Positions 7,096 through 13,239 of a stretch of DNA of 13,239 nucleotides are shown piece by piece. Position 1 is the first letter of the stretch, and each line of letters opens with the position of its first letter. Origin of the DNA: Oscillospiraceae bacterium (GTDB taxonomy: Bacteria; Bacillota; Clostridia; Oscillospirales; Ruminococcaceae); the NCBI GenBank assembly GCA_017828835.1, contig JAGAEK010000090.1, positions 1 through 13,239 on the forward strand, read 5' to 3'. The notes beneath the pieces were generated by a model that saw nothing but the letters and a program-made list of their open reading frames with translations, did not search any database and was not told where the DNA came from. A program made the position numbers and the translations under genes.

Positions 7096-7805
7096 AAATA
7101 TTTCCGGCTATTGATTTATTTGAAAAAAAGGCCGTACGGCTTTATAAGGGCGACTACAAGATGATGACCGTTTACAGCGAAGATCCTCTTGAAGTTGCGA
7201 TCGATTTTGAAAAATGCGGCGCTGAGTTTATACATATCGTTGACCTTGAGGGCGCAAAAGAAGGTAAGACGCCCAACGTTGACGTAGTTGCCGAAATTGT
7301 GAACAATACTAAACTTTTCACCGAAATCGGCGGCGGCATAAGAAATATGGAAACGGTTGAAAAGTATATAGAAATGGGAGTTTCGAGGGTGATACTCGGT
7401 ACCGCGGCTGTTGAGGACCGCGATTTTCTGACGGCTGCCGTAAAGCGTTACGGTGAACGGATCGCTGTAGGAGCCGACGTCAGAGACGGTGTGGTTTCGG
7501 TCAAGGGCTGGACGGAAAGCTCGGGAATTTTGCTTGACAAATTTATGAGCGATATGGAAAGCATCGGCGTTAAAACCGTTATTTGCACGGATATTTCAAA
7601 AGACGGAGCCATGAGCGGCACGAATTTACGTCTCTATTCGGAGCTATCGAAAAAATTTGCGCTTGATATTACCGCTTCCGGCGGGATCTCGACGATCGAA
7701 GATATAAAAAAATTGAGAGATATGGATCTGTACGGCGCGATCATAGGGAAGGCTTATTATACCGGCGCTATTGATCTGAAGACGGCGATCAGGGTGGCAA
7801 GATGA
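7092..7805 (+). CDS. hisA: ProFAR isomerase (phosphoribosylformimino-AICAR-P isomerase)
   Basis: HisA opens the ribose of ProFAR to give PRFAR by an Amadori rearrangement. The 237-residue half-barrel-repeat TIM barrel has the two catalytic aspartates, Asp8 (PAIDL) and Asp129 (VGADVRDG). It also has the phosphate-binding loops: GGGIRNMETVE and ILGTAAV in the first half, CTDISKDGAMSGTN and ASGGIS, then AIIGKAYYTG in the second. A GAGG at 7081-7084 lies 7 bases before the ATG. It overlaps both neighbours by four bases. The dual-substrate PriA found in actinobacteria is an unlikely alternative in this Firmicute setting, but it cannot be excluded by sequence alone. Confidence 0.96.
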   Translation: MKIFPAIDLFEKKAVRLYKGDYKMMTVYSEDPLEVAIDFEKCGAEFIHIVDLEGAKEGKTPNVDVVAEIVNNTKLFTEIGGGIRNMETVEKYIEMGVSRVILGTAAVEDRDFLTAAVKRYGERIAVGADVRDGVVSVKGWTESSGILLDKFMSDMESIGVKTVICTDISKDGAMSGTNLRLYSELSKKFALDITASGGISTIEDIKKLRDMDLYGAIIGKAYYTGAIDLKTAIRVAR

Positions 7806-8560
7806 TAACGAAAAGAATTATTCCATGTTTGGACGTAAAAAACGGCAGAGTCGTAAAAGGTGTGAATTTTGAGGGGTTGAACGACGTTGCGTCACCCGTC
7901 GAGCTTGCAAAATATTATTCCGACAACGGAGCCGACGAACTTGTTTTTTATGACATTACGGCTTCTTTTGAGGGAAGAAAACTGTTTACGGATATTTTGA
8001 CCGAGGTAGCTTCGAAAATTTTCATTCCGCTGACCGTCGGCGGAGGTATAAACACGGTCGAGGATTTTGACCGTGTACTTAAATGCGGAGCGGATAAGGT
8101 GAGCGTCAATTCCGGCGCGATAAAAGATCCGGGACTCATAGAAGAAGCCGCCAAAAAATACGGCAATCAATGCGTTGTGATCTCGGTAGACGCAAAACGG
8201 GTCGACGGAGTTTTTCGGGTGTTTTCGAAGGGCGGACGCGTGAATACCGGTATGGACGCGATCGAATGGATAAAATTTTGCGTCGATTCCGGCGCGGGCG
8301 AGGTAGTGCTCAATTCCATTGATACCGACGGCGTAAAAAAGGGATTTGACATAGAGATGCTGAGAAAAGTTTTGGAGGTCGTCAACGTTCCGGTTATCGC
8401 TTCGGGCGGAGCGGGAACGATCGGGGATTTTATTGAGCTTTTCAAAAAATTACCGACGGTAGATGCCGGACTGGCGGCTTCGATTTTCCATTTCGGCGAA
8501 GTAAAGATAAAAGATTTAAAGAACGAATTACATAAAAACGGGATAAATGTGAGGTTATGA
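7802..8560 (+). CDS. hisF: Imidazole glycerol phosphate synthase, cyclase subunit
   Basis: HisF is a TIM barrel that uses ammonia from HisH to convert PRFAR into imidazole-glycerol phosphate and AICAR. It has 252 residues, as usual. The catalytic residues are Asp11 (IIPCLDVKNGRVVKGVNF) and Asp130 (VISVDAKR). Other diagnostic stretches are FYDITASFEGR, LTVGGGINTVEDFDRVL, GADKVSVNSGAI, EVVLNSIDTDGVKKGFD and VIASGGAGTIGDF. The ATG overlaps the hisA stop as ATGA, and AGGGTGG just upstream is the ribosome site. The stop lies 2 bases before the preferred hisIE start. Confidence 0.97.
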   Translation: MITKRIIPCLDVKNGRVVKGVNFEGLNDVASPVELAKYYSDNGADELVFYDITASFEGRKLFTDILTEVASKIFIPLTVGGGINTVEDFDRVLKCGADKVSVNSGAIKDPGLIEEAAKKYGNQCVVISVDAKRVDGVFRVFSKGGRVNTGMDAIEWIKFCVDSGAGEVVLNSIDTDGVKKGFDIEMLRKVLEVVNVPVIASGGAGTIGDFIELFKKLPTVDAGLAASIFHFGEVKIKDLKNELHKNGINVRL

Positions 8561-8562
8561 AG

Positions 8563-9213
8563 ATGGTTTGTATTGACGATTTAAAATTTGATGAAAAGGG
8601 ACTTATTCCCGCGGTAGTGGTAGACGCGTTTTCAAAGGACGTTTTGACCGTCGCTTATATGAACAGGGAATCTCTTAAAATTTCGATGGAAAAAGGACTT
8701 ACCTGTTTTTACAGCCGTTCGAGAAACGAACTTTGGCTCAAAGGCGAAACGAGCGGAAATTATCAGCATATCGTGAGCATAACGGCGGACTGCGATCTGG
8801 ACGCGTTGGTCGTCGTTGTTGAAAAGGACGGACCCGCATGCCACAAAAACACCGACAGCTGCTTTACCAATGAAGTTTTCAGCAGCGAGGAACTGCATGA
8901 ATTCAAGCTTAACGGACTTTACAAACTGCTTGAGGGAAGAAAAAAAGATATGCCGGAAGACTCGTATACGTCGTATCTTTTCAAAAAAGGCATAGATAAG
9001 ATACTCAAAAAAGTCGGAGAGGAAAGCACTGAGGTCATTATCGCGGCGAAGGCGGACGATAAAAAAGAGACTGTTTACGAAATCGCGGATCTCGCTTATC
9101 ACGTTATGGTGCTTATGGTAGAGATGGGGATTTCGATCGAAGACGTTCAGAAAGAACTCGCCTCAAGACATATTATCGACCACAAAGTAAAACAGGAGAA
9201 AATGACGAAATGA
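8563..9213 (+). CDS. hisIE: Bifunctional phosphoribosyl-AMP cyclohydrolase / phosphoribosyl-ATP pyrophosphohydrolase
   Basis: HisIE carries steps 2 and 3: the HisE half removes pyrophosphate from PR-ATP, and the HisI half opens the adenine ring of PR-AMP. With this start it has 216 residues. The HisI domain (1-110) shows the metal-site motif DCDLDAL (77-83) and the zinc cysteines in GPACHKNTDSCF. The HisE domain (about 115-210) shows KVGEESTEVIIAAK and YEIADLAYHVMVLM, typical of the all-alpha NTP pyrophosphohydrolase fold. The ATG at 8563 is preferred because GTGAGG (8549-8554) sits 8 bases before it. The in-frame ATG at 8557, which would overlap hisF by four bases like neighbouring genes, has that site only 2 bases away. 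The difference is two residues. Confidence 0.95.
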   Translation: MVCIDDLKFDEKGLIPAVVVDAFSKDVLTVAYMNRESLKISMEKGLTCFYSRSRNELWLKGETSGNYQHIVSITADCDLDALVVVVEKDGPACHKNTDSCFTNEVFSSEELHEFKLNGLYKLLEGRKKDMPEDSYTSYLFKKGIDKILKKVGEESTEVIIAAKADDKKETVYEIADLAYHVMVLMVEMGISIEDVQKELASRHIIDHKVKQEKMTK

Positions 9214-9956
9214 GCAGAAACAATATCCACACGCATACGATTTTTTGCGACGGAAAAGATACGCCGGAAGAGCTTGTTAAGTATGCGATCGAGTGCGGAT
9301 GCAGAGCGATCGGATTTTCAGGACACAGTTTTACGGATATTCCCGACGTACACTCGTTTTGCATGACGAAAGAAGGTACAGAGGAATACAAACGTGAAAT
9401 AAACCGCTTGAAGCTTTTATATAAAGATAAAATAAAAATTCTTCTGGGTGTCGAACAGGATTATTTTTCTGAGTGTGCGACCGATGATTACGAATATATC
9501 ATAGGTTCGGTGCACTATATTCTCAAGGATGGACAGTATATTTCCGTCGATGAATCCGAAGAAGCCCAGAAAAACGCAGTCGATCAATATTACGGCGGCG
9601 ATTATTATGCTTTTATCGAGGATTATTATTCGCTTGTCGGAAAAGTTTATGAAAAGACGAAATGCGATATTATCGGGCATTTTGATCTGGTAACGAAATT
9701 CAATGAGGATAACAGACTTTTTGATATCAGCGATCCGAGGTATATCGCGTCGGCGGACAAGGCGCTTGAAAAGCTGCTGTCGGAAAAAGTGGCGTTTGAA
9801 GTCAATTACGGAGCGATTGCGAGAGGATACAGAAAAACTCCGTATCCCGACGACAGGATACTCGGGAAAATCATCAAGGCGAATAAGCCGGTTATCTACA
9901 CGTCTGACTGCCACAGCAAAGAGATGCTTTTGTTCGGAATACCAGAAAACGGATAA
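9210..9956 (+). CDS. hisJ: PHP-family histidinol-phosphatase
   Basis: This 248-residue PHP-domain phosphatase removes phosphate from histidinol phosphate, the step done by the HAD half of HisB in enterobacteria. The metal-binding PHP motifs are all there: HTH (7-9) with Asp14, SGHS (His39), GVEQDY (Glu82), GSVH (His102), GHFD (His157, Asp159) and SDCH (Asp233, His235). The family is also called HisK in some organisms. The gene overlaps hisIE by four bases and completes the pathway. It stops at FGIPENG just after the last metal motif, followed at once by a second TAA; relatives usually have about 15-20 more residues forming a final helix. This could be natural shortening or a small indel. The active site should be unaffected. 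Confidence 0.93.
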   Translation: MSRNNIHTHTIFCDGKDTPEELVKYAIECGCRAIGFSGHSFTDIPDVHSFCMTKEGTEEYKREINRLKLLYKDKIKILLGVEQDYFSECATDDYEYIIGSVHYILKDGQYISVDESEEAQKNAVDQYYGGDYYAFIEDYYSLVGKVYEKTKCDIIGHFDLVTKFNEDNRLFDISDPRYIASADKALEKLLSEKVAFEVNYGAIARGYRKTPYPDDRILGKIIKANKPVIYTSDCHSKEMLLFGIPENG

Positions 9957-9982
9957 TAAAAAAATTTTGGGAAATAAAACTG

Positions 9983-10011
9983 TTGACAAATCAGAAATGA
10001 AATGTTAGAAT
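9983..10011 (+). promoter_or_regulatory. Sigma-A type promoter of the T-box unit
   Basis: TTGACA (9983-9988) and TAGAAT (10006-10011) are 17 bases apart, with the predicted start of transcription near 10018. The -35 box begins 27 bases after the hisJ stop. It drives the T-box leader and the two genes behind it. I see no rho-independent terminator between hisJ and this promoter. Confidence 0.8.
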
Positions 10012-10017
10012 AACGGA

Positions 10018-10300
10018 TATATTAGTTAAAAGCTGTGAAGATATTAAGCTTTGTTTCAGTGGCTTTTCAGAGAGCCGGCGTTTGGTGAAAGCCGGTATGT
10101 CCCGGACAAAGCGGTCTCGTATCTGAGCTGAAAGCCGGAACTAAAGTATGGCTTTTCGGGTGAGCCCGTAATTGCTCGGGGGCTTGTTAGAGTCCCGTAA
10201 GAGGTTGTCGTAACAAACAACAATGTGGGTGGTACCGTGGTTAAAGTTATTTAATCATCCCGCAAAAATCCATCAAGGGTTTTCGCGGGATTTTTTATTT
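10018..10300 (+). promoter_or_regulatory. T-box riboswitch, leucine-type (specifier read as CUC)
   Basis: This leader has the parts of a T-box that senses uncharged tRNA. In Stem I, AGCU (10031-10034) pairs with AGCU (10126-10129), followed by a GA/kink-turn motif (UGA at 10036-10038 against UGA at 10124-10126) and GAUA/UAUC. Above the specifier loop, GCUUUGU (10048-10054) pairs with ACAAAGC (10106-10112). The 3' side of the specifier loop reads GGUCUCG (10113-10119), placing CUC (Leu) at 10116-10118 followed by a purine, as the family requires. An AGAGAG bulge and a GGUGAAAG distal loop complete Stem I. Stem II pairs 10130-10136 with 10150-10157. The T-box core AATGTGGGTGGTACCGTGG (10222-10240) carries UGGU for the tRNA ACCA end. 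The T-box call is very secure; the specifier is from hand folding. It fills the otherwise gene-free stretch 9957-10316. Confidence 0.93.
10257..10300 (+). terminator. T-box regulated rho-independent terminator
   Basis: ATCCCGC (10257-10263) pairs with GCGGGAT (10285-10291), extended by AAAA/TTTT beyond a one-base bulge, and is followed by a T-run (10291-10296, then ATTTT). CCC of the left arm can instead pair with GGG of the T-box core to form the antiterminator when uncharged tRNA is bound, aided by GGTTAAA/TTTAATC pairing. This is the off-switch of the leader, and it may also end read-through from the his operon. Confidence 0.92.
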
Positions 10301-10316
10301 TATCGGAGGTAAAACA

Positions 10317-11702
10317 ATGAAACAGATCAAAGTAACAGATTATTCTTTAAGGGCGCTCAGTGAAAAAAGTTCGCTGCTTTTCAGGGAGAAGACCGCGATC
10401 GCGTCGAGTATTGATAATTTCGGAGCGGATGCGATAGAATTGCCGCCGATCAAGAATCCGAAGGAGGATGCGATAGTTTACAAGACGATCGCTTCATCGA
10501 TAGAAAATTGCGAGATCTGTTTGCCGGTCGGATTTGACGAGAAAAAGATCGGGGAAGCATACAACTGTATAAAAGGTGCGAAGAAACCTTGTCTGCAGAT
10601 AGAGGTACCGGTTTCGACCGTAACGATGGAATACGCTTATCATATAAAGGCGGAAAATATGCTGAAGAAAGTCGAAACGCTTTGCAAAACAGCGGCGTCG
10701 TTTTGCAAAAACGTAGAATTCGTAGCTCTTGATGCGACGAGAGCCGAGATCGATTATCTTGTGAAAATAATAAATACCGCCGCTGCGTCGGGAGCTGTCG
10801 CGGTGTGTATTTGCGACGACGCCGGAATGATGATGCCGAAGGATTTTGAAAAGATTATTAAGACGTTGAAAGAAAAATGCGGTATTCCGATTTTCGTGAA
10901 AGTTTCCGACGCGCTTAATCTGGCAAACGCCTCTGCGCTCTACGCGATAGAAGCGGGCGCGGACGGAATAAAATCTGCTATTTCGGGAAAAAACAACCTG
11001 AAAACGAGCGAGATAGCGGCCATACTGGATGCTGAAAAAGAGACGCTCGGAATAAGTTTTAATTTGAAGACGAGCGAGCTTAAAAGCGATATAAATGAAC
11101 TCGAAAAATGGGTAATGCAGAACGGTGAGGACGAAAAACCGAATAACGATACGGCTGATATTATGCTTGACAGTGAGAGTACCGTTTCGGACGTTGAAAG
11201 GTTTGCGTCGTTGTTAGGATATGAACTTTCTCCGGAGGACAGCGGTAAGGTTTACAAAGCGCTTTCGGCGGTTTTTGAAAAAAAGACCGTTATAGGTGCG
11301 AAAGAGCTTGAAGCGATAATCGCGTCGGTCGCGAATTCAGCGCCGTCAACGTATCACCTCGACAGCTATAACATAACGAGCAGCAATATTTCGGCCTCAA
11401 TGGCAAACGTCATACTTAAAAAAGGCGAAGAAAAGCTTGTCGGAATGGCGCTTGGAGACGGACCTATCGATGCGGCGTTTTTCGCAGTAGAGCAATGTAT
11501 CGGTTACCACTACGAACTTGATTCTTTTGAAATACAAGCTGTAACAGAGGGAAAAGAGGCGCTCGGATCCACGATAGTAAAGCTTCGTTCGGAAGGAAAA
11601 TTATATTCCGGTACCGGACTTTCGACTGATATCGTCGGCGCGAGTATAAGGGCTTATATAAACGCGCTCAATAAGATAGTTTACGAGGAGGGACTTGCTT
11701 GA
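10317..11702 (+). CDS. LeuA-like protein with intact regulatory domain and eroded catalytic site
   Basis: This 461-residue protein has the layout of 2-isopropylmalate synthase: an HMGL-type TIM barrel (about 1-250), a linker region (about 285-340) and a LeuA regulatory/dimer domain (about 345-461). The regulatory domain is well kept (GDGPIDAAFFAVEQ, AVTEGKEALGS, YSGTGLSTDIVGASIRAYINALN). The catalytic barrel is not. The N-terminal DTTLRDG motif reads DYSLRAL, so Arg12 remains but the metal-binding Asp is Ala13. The HxH metal motif reads KVS (195-197), and DLG after it reads ALN. It is therefore unlikely to be a standard isopropylmalate or citramalate synthase, and a sensor, scaffold or altered enzyme is possible. 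The ATG follows GGAGG (10305-10309) by 7 bases. It is the first gene behind a Leu T-box, so leucine shortage should induce it. It overlaps the next gene by four bases. Confidence 0.88.
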   Translation: MKQIKVTDYSLRALSEKSSLLFREKTAIASSIDNFGADAIELPPIKNPKEDAIVYKTIASSIENCEICLPVGFDEKKIGEAYNCIKGAKKPCLQIEVPVSTVTMEYAYHIKAENMLKKVETLCKTAASFCKNVEFVALDATRAEIDYLVKIINTAAASGAVAVCICDDAGMMMPKDFEKIIKTLKEKCGIPIFVKVSDALNLANASALYAIEAGADGIKSAISGKNNLKTSEIAAILDAEKETLGISFNLKTSELKSDINELEKWVMQNGEDEKPNNDTADIMLDSESTVSDVERFASLLGYELSPEDSGKVYKALSAVFEKKTVIGAKELEAIIASVANSAPSTYHLDSYNITSSNISASMANVILKKGEEKLVGMALGDGPIDAAFFAVEQCIGYHYELDSFEIQAVTEGKEALGSTIVKLRSEGKLYSGTGLSTDIVGASIRAYINALNKIVYEEGLA

Positions 11703-13239
11703 AAATAGTATTTTCCACCAAAAACCATAATGAAAAATCGTTTTTGGATCTTTGCAAATTTGCAAGATTTTATGATTGTGACGGATTTGAAATATTTGAT
11801 GCGAAAAAAGAGAGACGCGAACATACGGACAGTATTTTCAGAAGCAACGTTACGGCTGATTCAAAGAGAAAACTGCTCAACAGAAATTTGAGTATAGGGG
11901 CGATCTCTTTCCCGAGAGCGATCGAAGGCGGAGACGTCAGTGAAAACGATATTCTGGAATACGTTGAGATGGCGCAGATCGCGGGCGTTTCGAAGATAAC
12001 GTTTTTCATAAAAGAAGAACCGAACGTCGGCGACCTCTCTGCAAAACTGTCGAAAGCACTTAAAAAGGCGGAGGACTACGATATCGAGCTTTTGCTTGAA
12101 ACGTCTTTTTACCTTGCAAACACAAAAAATATCTTAAAAATTATAAGCAGTGTTTCGAGTACGAGCCTCGGCGTCTCATGGAATATAAGAGATACCTACT
12201 TTTTCGGAAAAGAAACAGCAGAGCAAACGATTGAAACGCTCGGAGCGTATATAAAATACGTTCGATTGGGCGACAGATGCGGCGATACCAACGTTTTGAT
12301 AGGAGAGGGAGAACTTCCCGTCGACGAATTTATCGATGCGCTGTCATCTCTTAATTACGATTCTTACGTTTGCGCGGAATGGAACGACGAAATAAATGAC
12401 GCCGATATCGTTTTAACGCATTTTGTAAGTTTTATTTCCGCTAAGAATTCGAAAGCTGAAAAAACAAAAAAAATATATTACAACAGAGACAAAAGCGGGA
12501 CTTTTCCATACAAAAGGTATGACGTTGTCGACAAAACGTTTTCACAGGTACTCGACGATATGGTAGCCTATTATCCCGACCACTATGCGTTCAAATATAC
12601 GACGCTCGATTACACGAGAACTTACAGTCAGTTCAGACGCGACGTAGATACCGTTGCGGCGGCGCTTATATCTTTGGGAGTGAAGCCGGGCCACCACGTC
12701 GCCGTTTGGGCAACGAACGTTCCGCAGTGGTTTTTGACGTTTTGGGCAGCGACAAAAATAGGCGCGGTCCTGGTTACGGTAAATACCGCTTATAAAATCC
12801 ACGAGATCGAATATATTTTGCGCCAGTCTGATACTCATACTCTTGTTATGATAGAGGGATATAAGGATATAAATTACGGAGAAATTATTTCGGAGCTTTG
12901 TCCCGAACTGAAAACACTGAAACACGGTGAACATCTCTACAGCAAGAATCTTCCGTTTCTTAAAAATGTTATCACGGTCGGTTTTGATATGGACGGTTGT
13001 CTCAACTGGAATAAGATGCTTTTGAGAGCAAAATCCGTTCCGAAAGCCGAGGTTTACCGCAGAGCCGCACTGGTACAGCCTGACGACGTTGCGAATATGC
13101 AGTATACTTCGGGAACGACAGGTTTTCCGAAAGGCGTTATGCTGACTCACCGCAATATAGTCAACAACGGAAAAATAATCGGTGACAGAATGGATCTGTC
13201 GACCGCCGACCGTATGATGATACAGGTGCCGATGTTCCA
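11699..13239 (+). CDS. Xylose-isomerase-like TIM barrel fused to acyl-CoA synthetase (3' partial)
   Basis: The frame is open from a TTG at 11699 to the window end (513 residues plus one base). The TTG overlaps the stop of the LeuA-like gene (TTGA) and has GGAGGG (11687-11692) 6 bases before it; the first in-frame ATG is near 11969, inside the barrel. Residues about 1-250 resemble sugar-phosphate isomerase/epimerase (AP-endonuclease-2 type) barrels: FEIFDAKK, LLLETSFYL, GVSWNIRDTYFFG, IKYVRLGD, GEGELPVDEFIDAL and YVCAEWN. Positions usually holding metal ligands (WDxxH, HVKD) read WNIRD and VRLGD, so metal binding is doubtful. From about 258 it is an adenylate-forming acyl-CoA ligase: RYDVVDKTFSQVLDDM, AVWATNVPQWFLTFWAATKIGAVLVTVNT, and the ATP loop TSGTTGFPKG (470-479). 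That half would activate a carboxylic acid via acyl-AMP to acyl-CoA. The acyl substrate cannot be told, and the C-terminal part lies outside the window. Confidence 0.88.
   Translation, partial: MKIVFSTKNHNEKSFLDLCKFARFYDCDGFEIFDAKKERREHTDSIFRSNVTADSKRKLLNRNLSIGAISFPRAIEGGDVSENDILEYVEMAQIAGVSKITFFIKEEPNVGDLSAKLSKALKKAEDYDIELLLETSFYLANTKNILKIISSVSSTSLGVSWNIRDTYFFGKETAEQTIETLGAYIKYVRLGDRCGDTNVLIGEGELPVDEFIDALSSLNYDSYVCAEWNDEINDADIVLTHFVSFISAKNSKAEKTKKIYYNRDKSGTFPYKRYDVVDKTFSQVLDDMVAYYPDHYAFKYTTLDYTRTYSQFRRDVDTVAAALISLGVKPGHHVAVWATNVPQWFLTFWAATKIGAVLVTVNTAYKIHEIEYILRQSDTHTLVMIEGYKDINYGEIISELCPELKTLKHGEHLYSKNLPFLKNVITVGFDMDGCLNWNKMLLRAKSVPKAEVYRRAALVQPDDVANMQYTSGTTGFPKGVMLTHRNIVNNGKIIGDRMDLSTADRMMIQVPMF

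Noticed and set aside
9703..10008. Plus-strand frame (101 codons) overlapping the hisJ end and the T-box promoter
   Set aside because: It is mostly out-of-frame hisJ with an Arg/Lys-rich translation typical of shadow frames. Its tail was considered as a possible frameshifted HisJ C-terminus, but the match is not convincing.
12542..13150. Minus-strand open frame (202 codons) opposite the acyl-CoA synthetase
   Set aside because: The + strand carries a convincing acyl-CoA ligase with an ATP-loop motif over the same bases. The minus-strand translation has no family features.
1..13239. CRISPR arrays, tRNA/rRNA genes, insertion sequences, phage or attachment sites
   Set aside because: I saw no regularly spaced repeats, no tRNA-like cloverleaf, no transposase or integrase and no flanking direct repeats. 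The window looks like ordinary biosynthetic chromosome.

Overview
The window reads as chromosomal DNA from an anaerobic Firmicute, most likely a Clostridia/Ruminococcaceae-type gut or rumen bacterium. The reasons are a Leu T-box leader, strong AGGAGG-type ribosome sites, clostridial -35/-10 promoters, a HisZ plus short-HisG pair, a YerC/TrpR-like regulator and a PHP-type histidinol phosphatase. Base composition is moderate and ATA codons are common. Every gene I can support lies on the + strand. The organism assignment is inference, not a match.

Region 1 (1-1422): the 3' part of one long reading frame that starts outside the window. It joins the C-terminus of carbamoyl-phosphate synthase large subunit (CarB) to a complete diaminopimelate epimerase-like domain (DapF). 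In the DapF part the first of the two catalytic cysteines is an alanine.

Region 2 (1423-1551): a regulatory gap. It has a near-consensus promoter whose -35 box lies in the loop of a perfect 16-bp inverted repeat and whose -10 box lies in the right arm. A second, operator-like palindrome sits at the predicted transcription start.

Region 3 (1552-9956): an apparently complete histidine operon, yerC/hisR-hisZ-hisG-hisD-hisC-hisB-hisH-hisA-hisF-hisIE-hisJ. Genes overlap by 1-8 bases or lie within a few bases of each other. Together they cover all the steps from PRPP + ATP to histidine: HisG/Z start, HisIE makes ProFAR, HisA isomerises it, HisH/F make IGP (releasing AICAR), and HisB, HisC, HisJ and HisD finish. 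The first gene encodes a TrpR-family regulator that probably represses the operon.

Region 4 (9957-10316): a promoter and a T-box riboswitch. I read its specifier as CUC (leucine). It ends in an antiterminator/terminator pair.

Region 5 (10317-13239): a two-gene Leu-responsive unit running off the window. The first gene is a LeuA-like protein with an intact leucine-binding-type regulatory domain but without the catalytic metal ligands. The second starts at a TTG overlapping the stop of the first and fuses a xylose-isomerase-like TIM barrel, also lacking expected metal ligands, to an acyl-CoA synthetase. This pair is the least explained and most interesting part of the window. A speculative reading is a leucine-controlled acyl-CoA ligase, for example for using branched-chain fatty acids when leucine is scarce, with the LeuA-like protein as sensor or partner.
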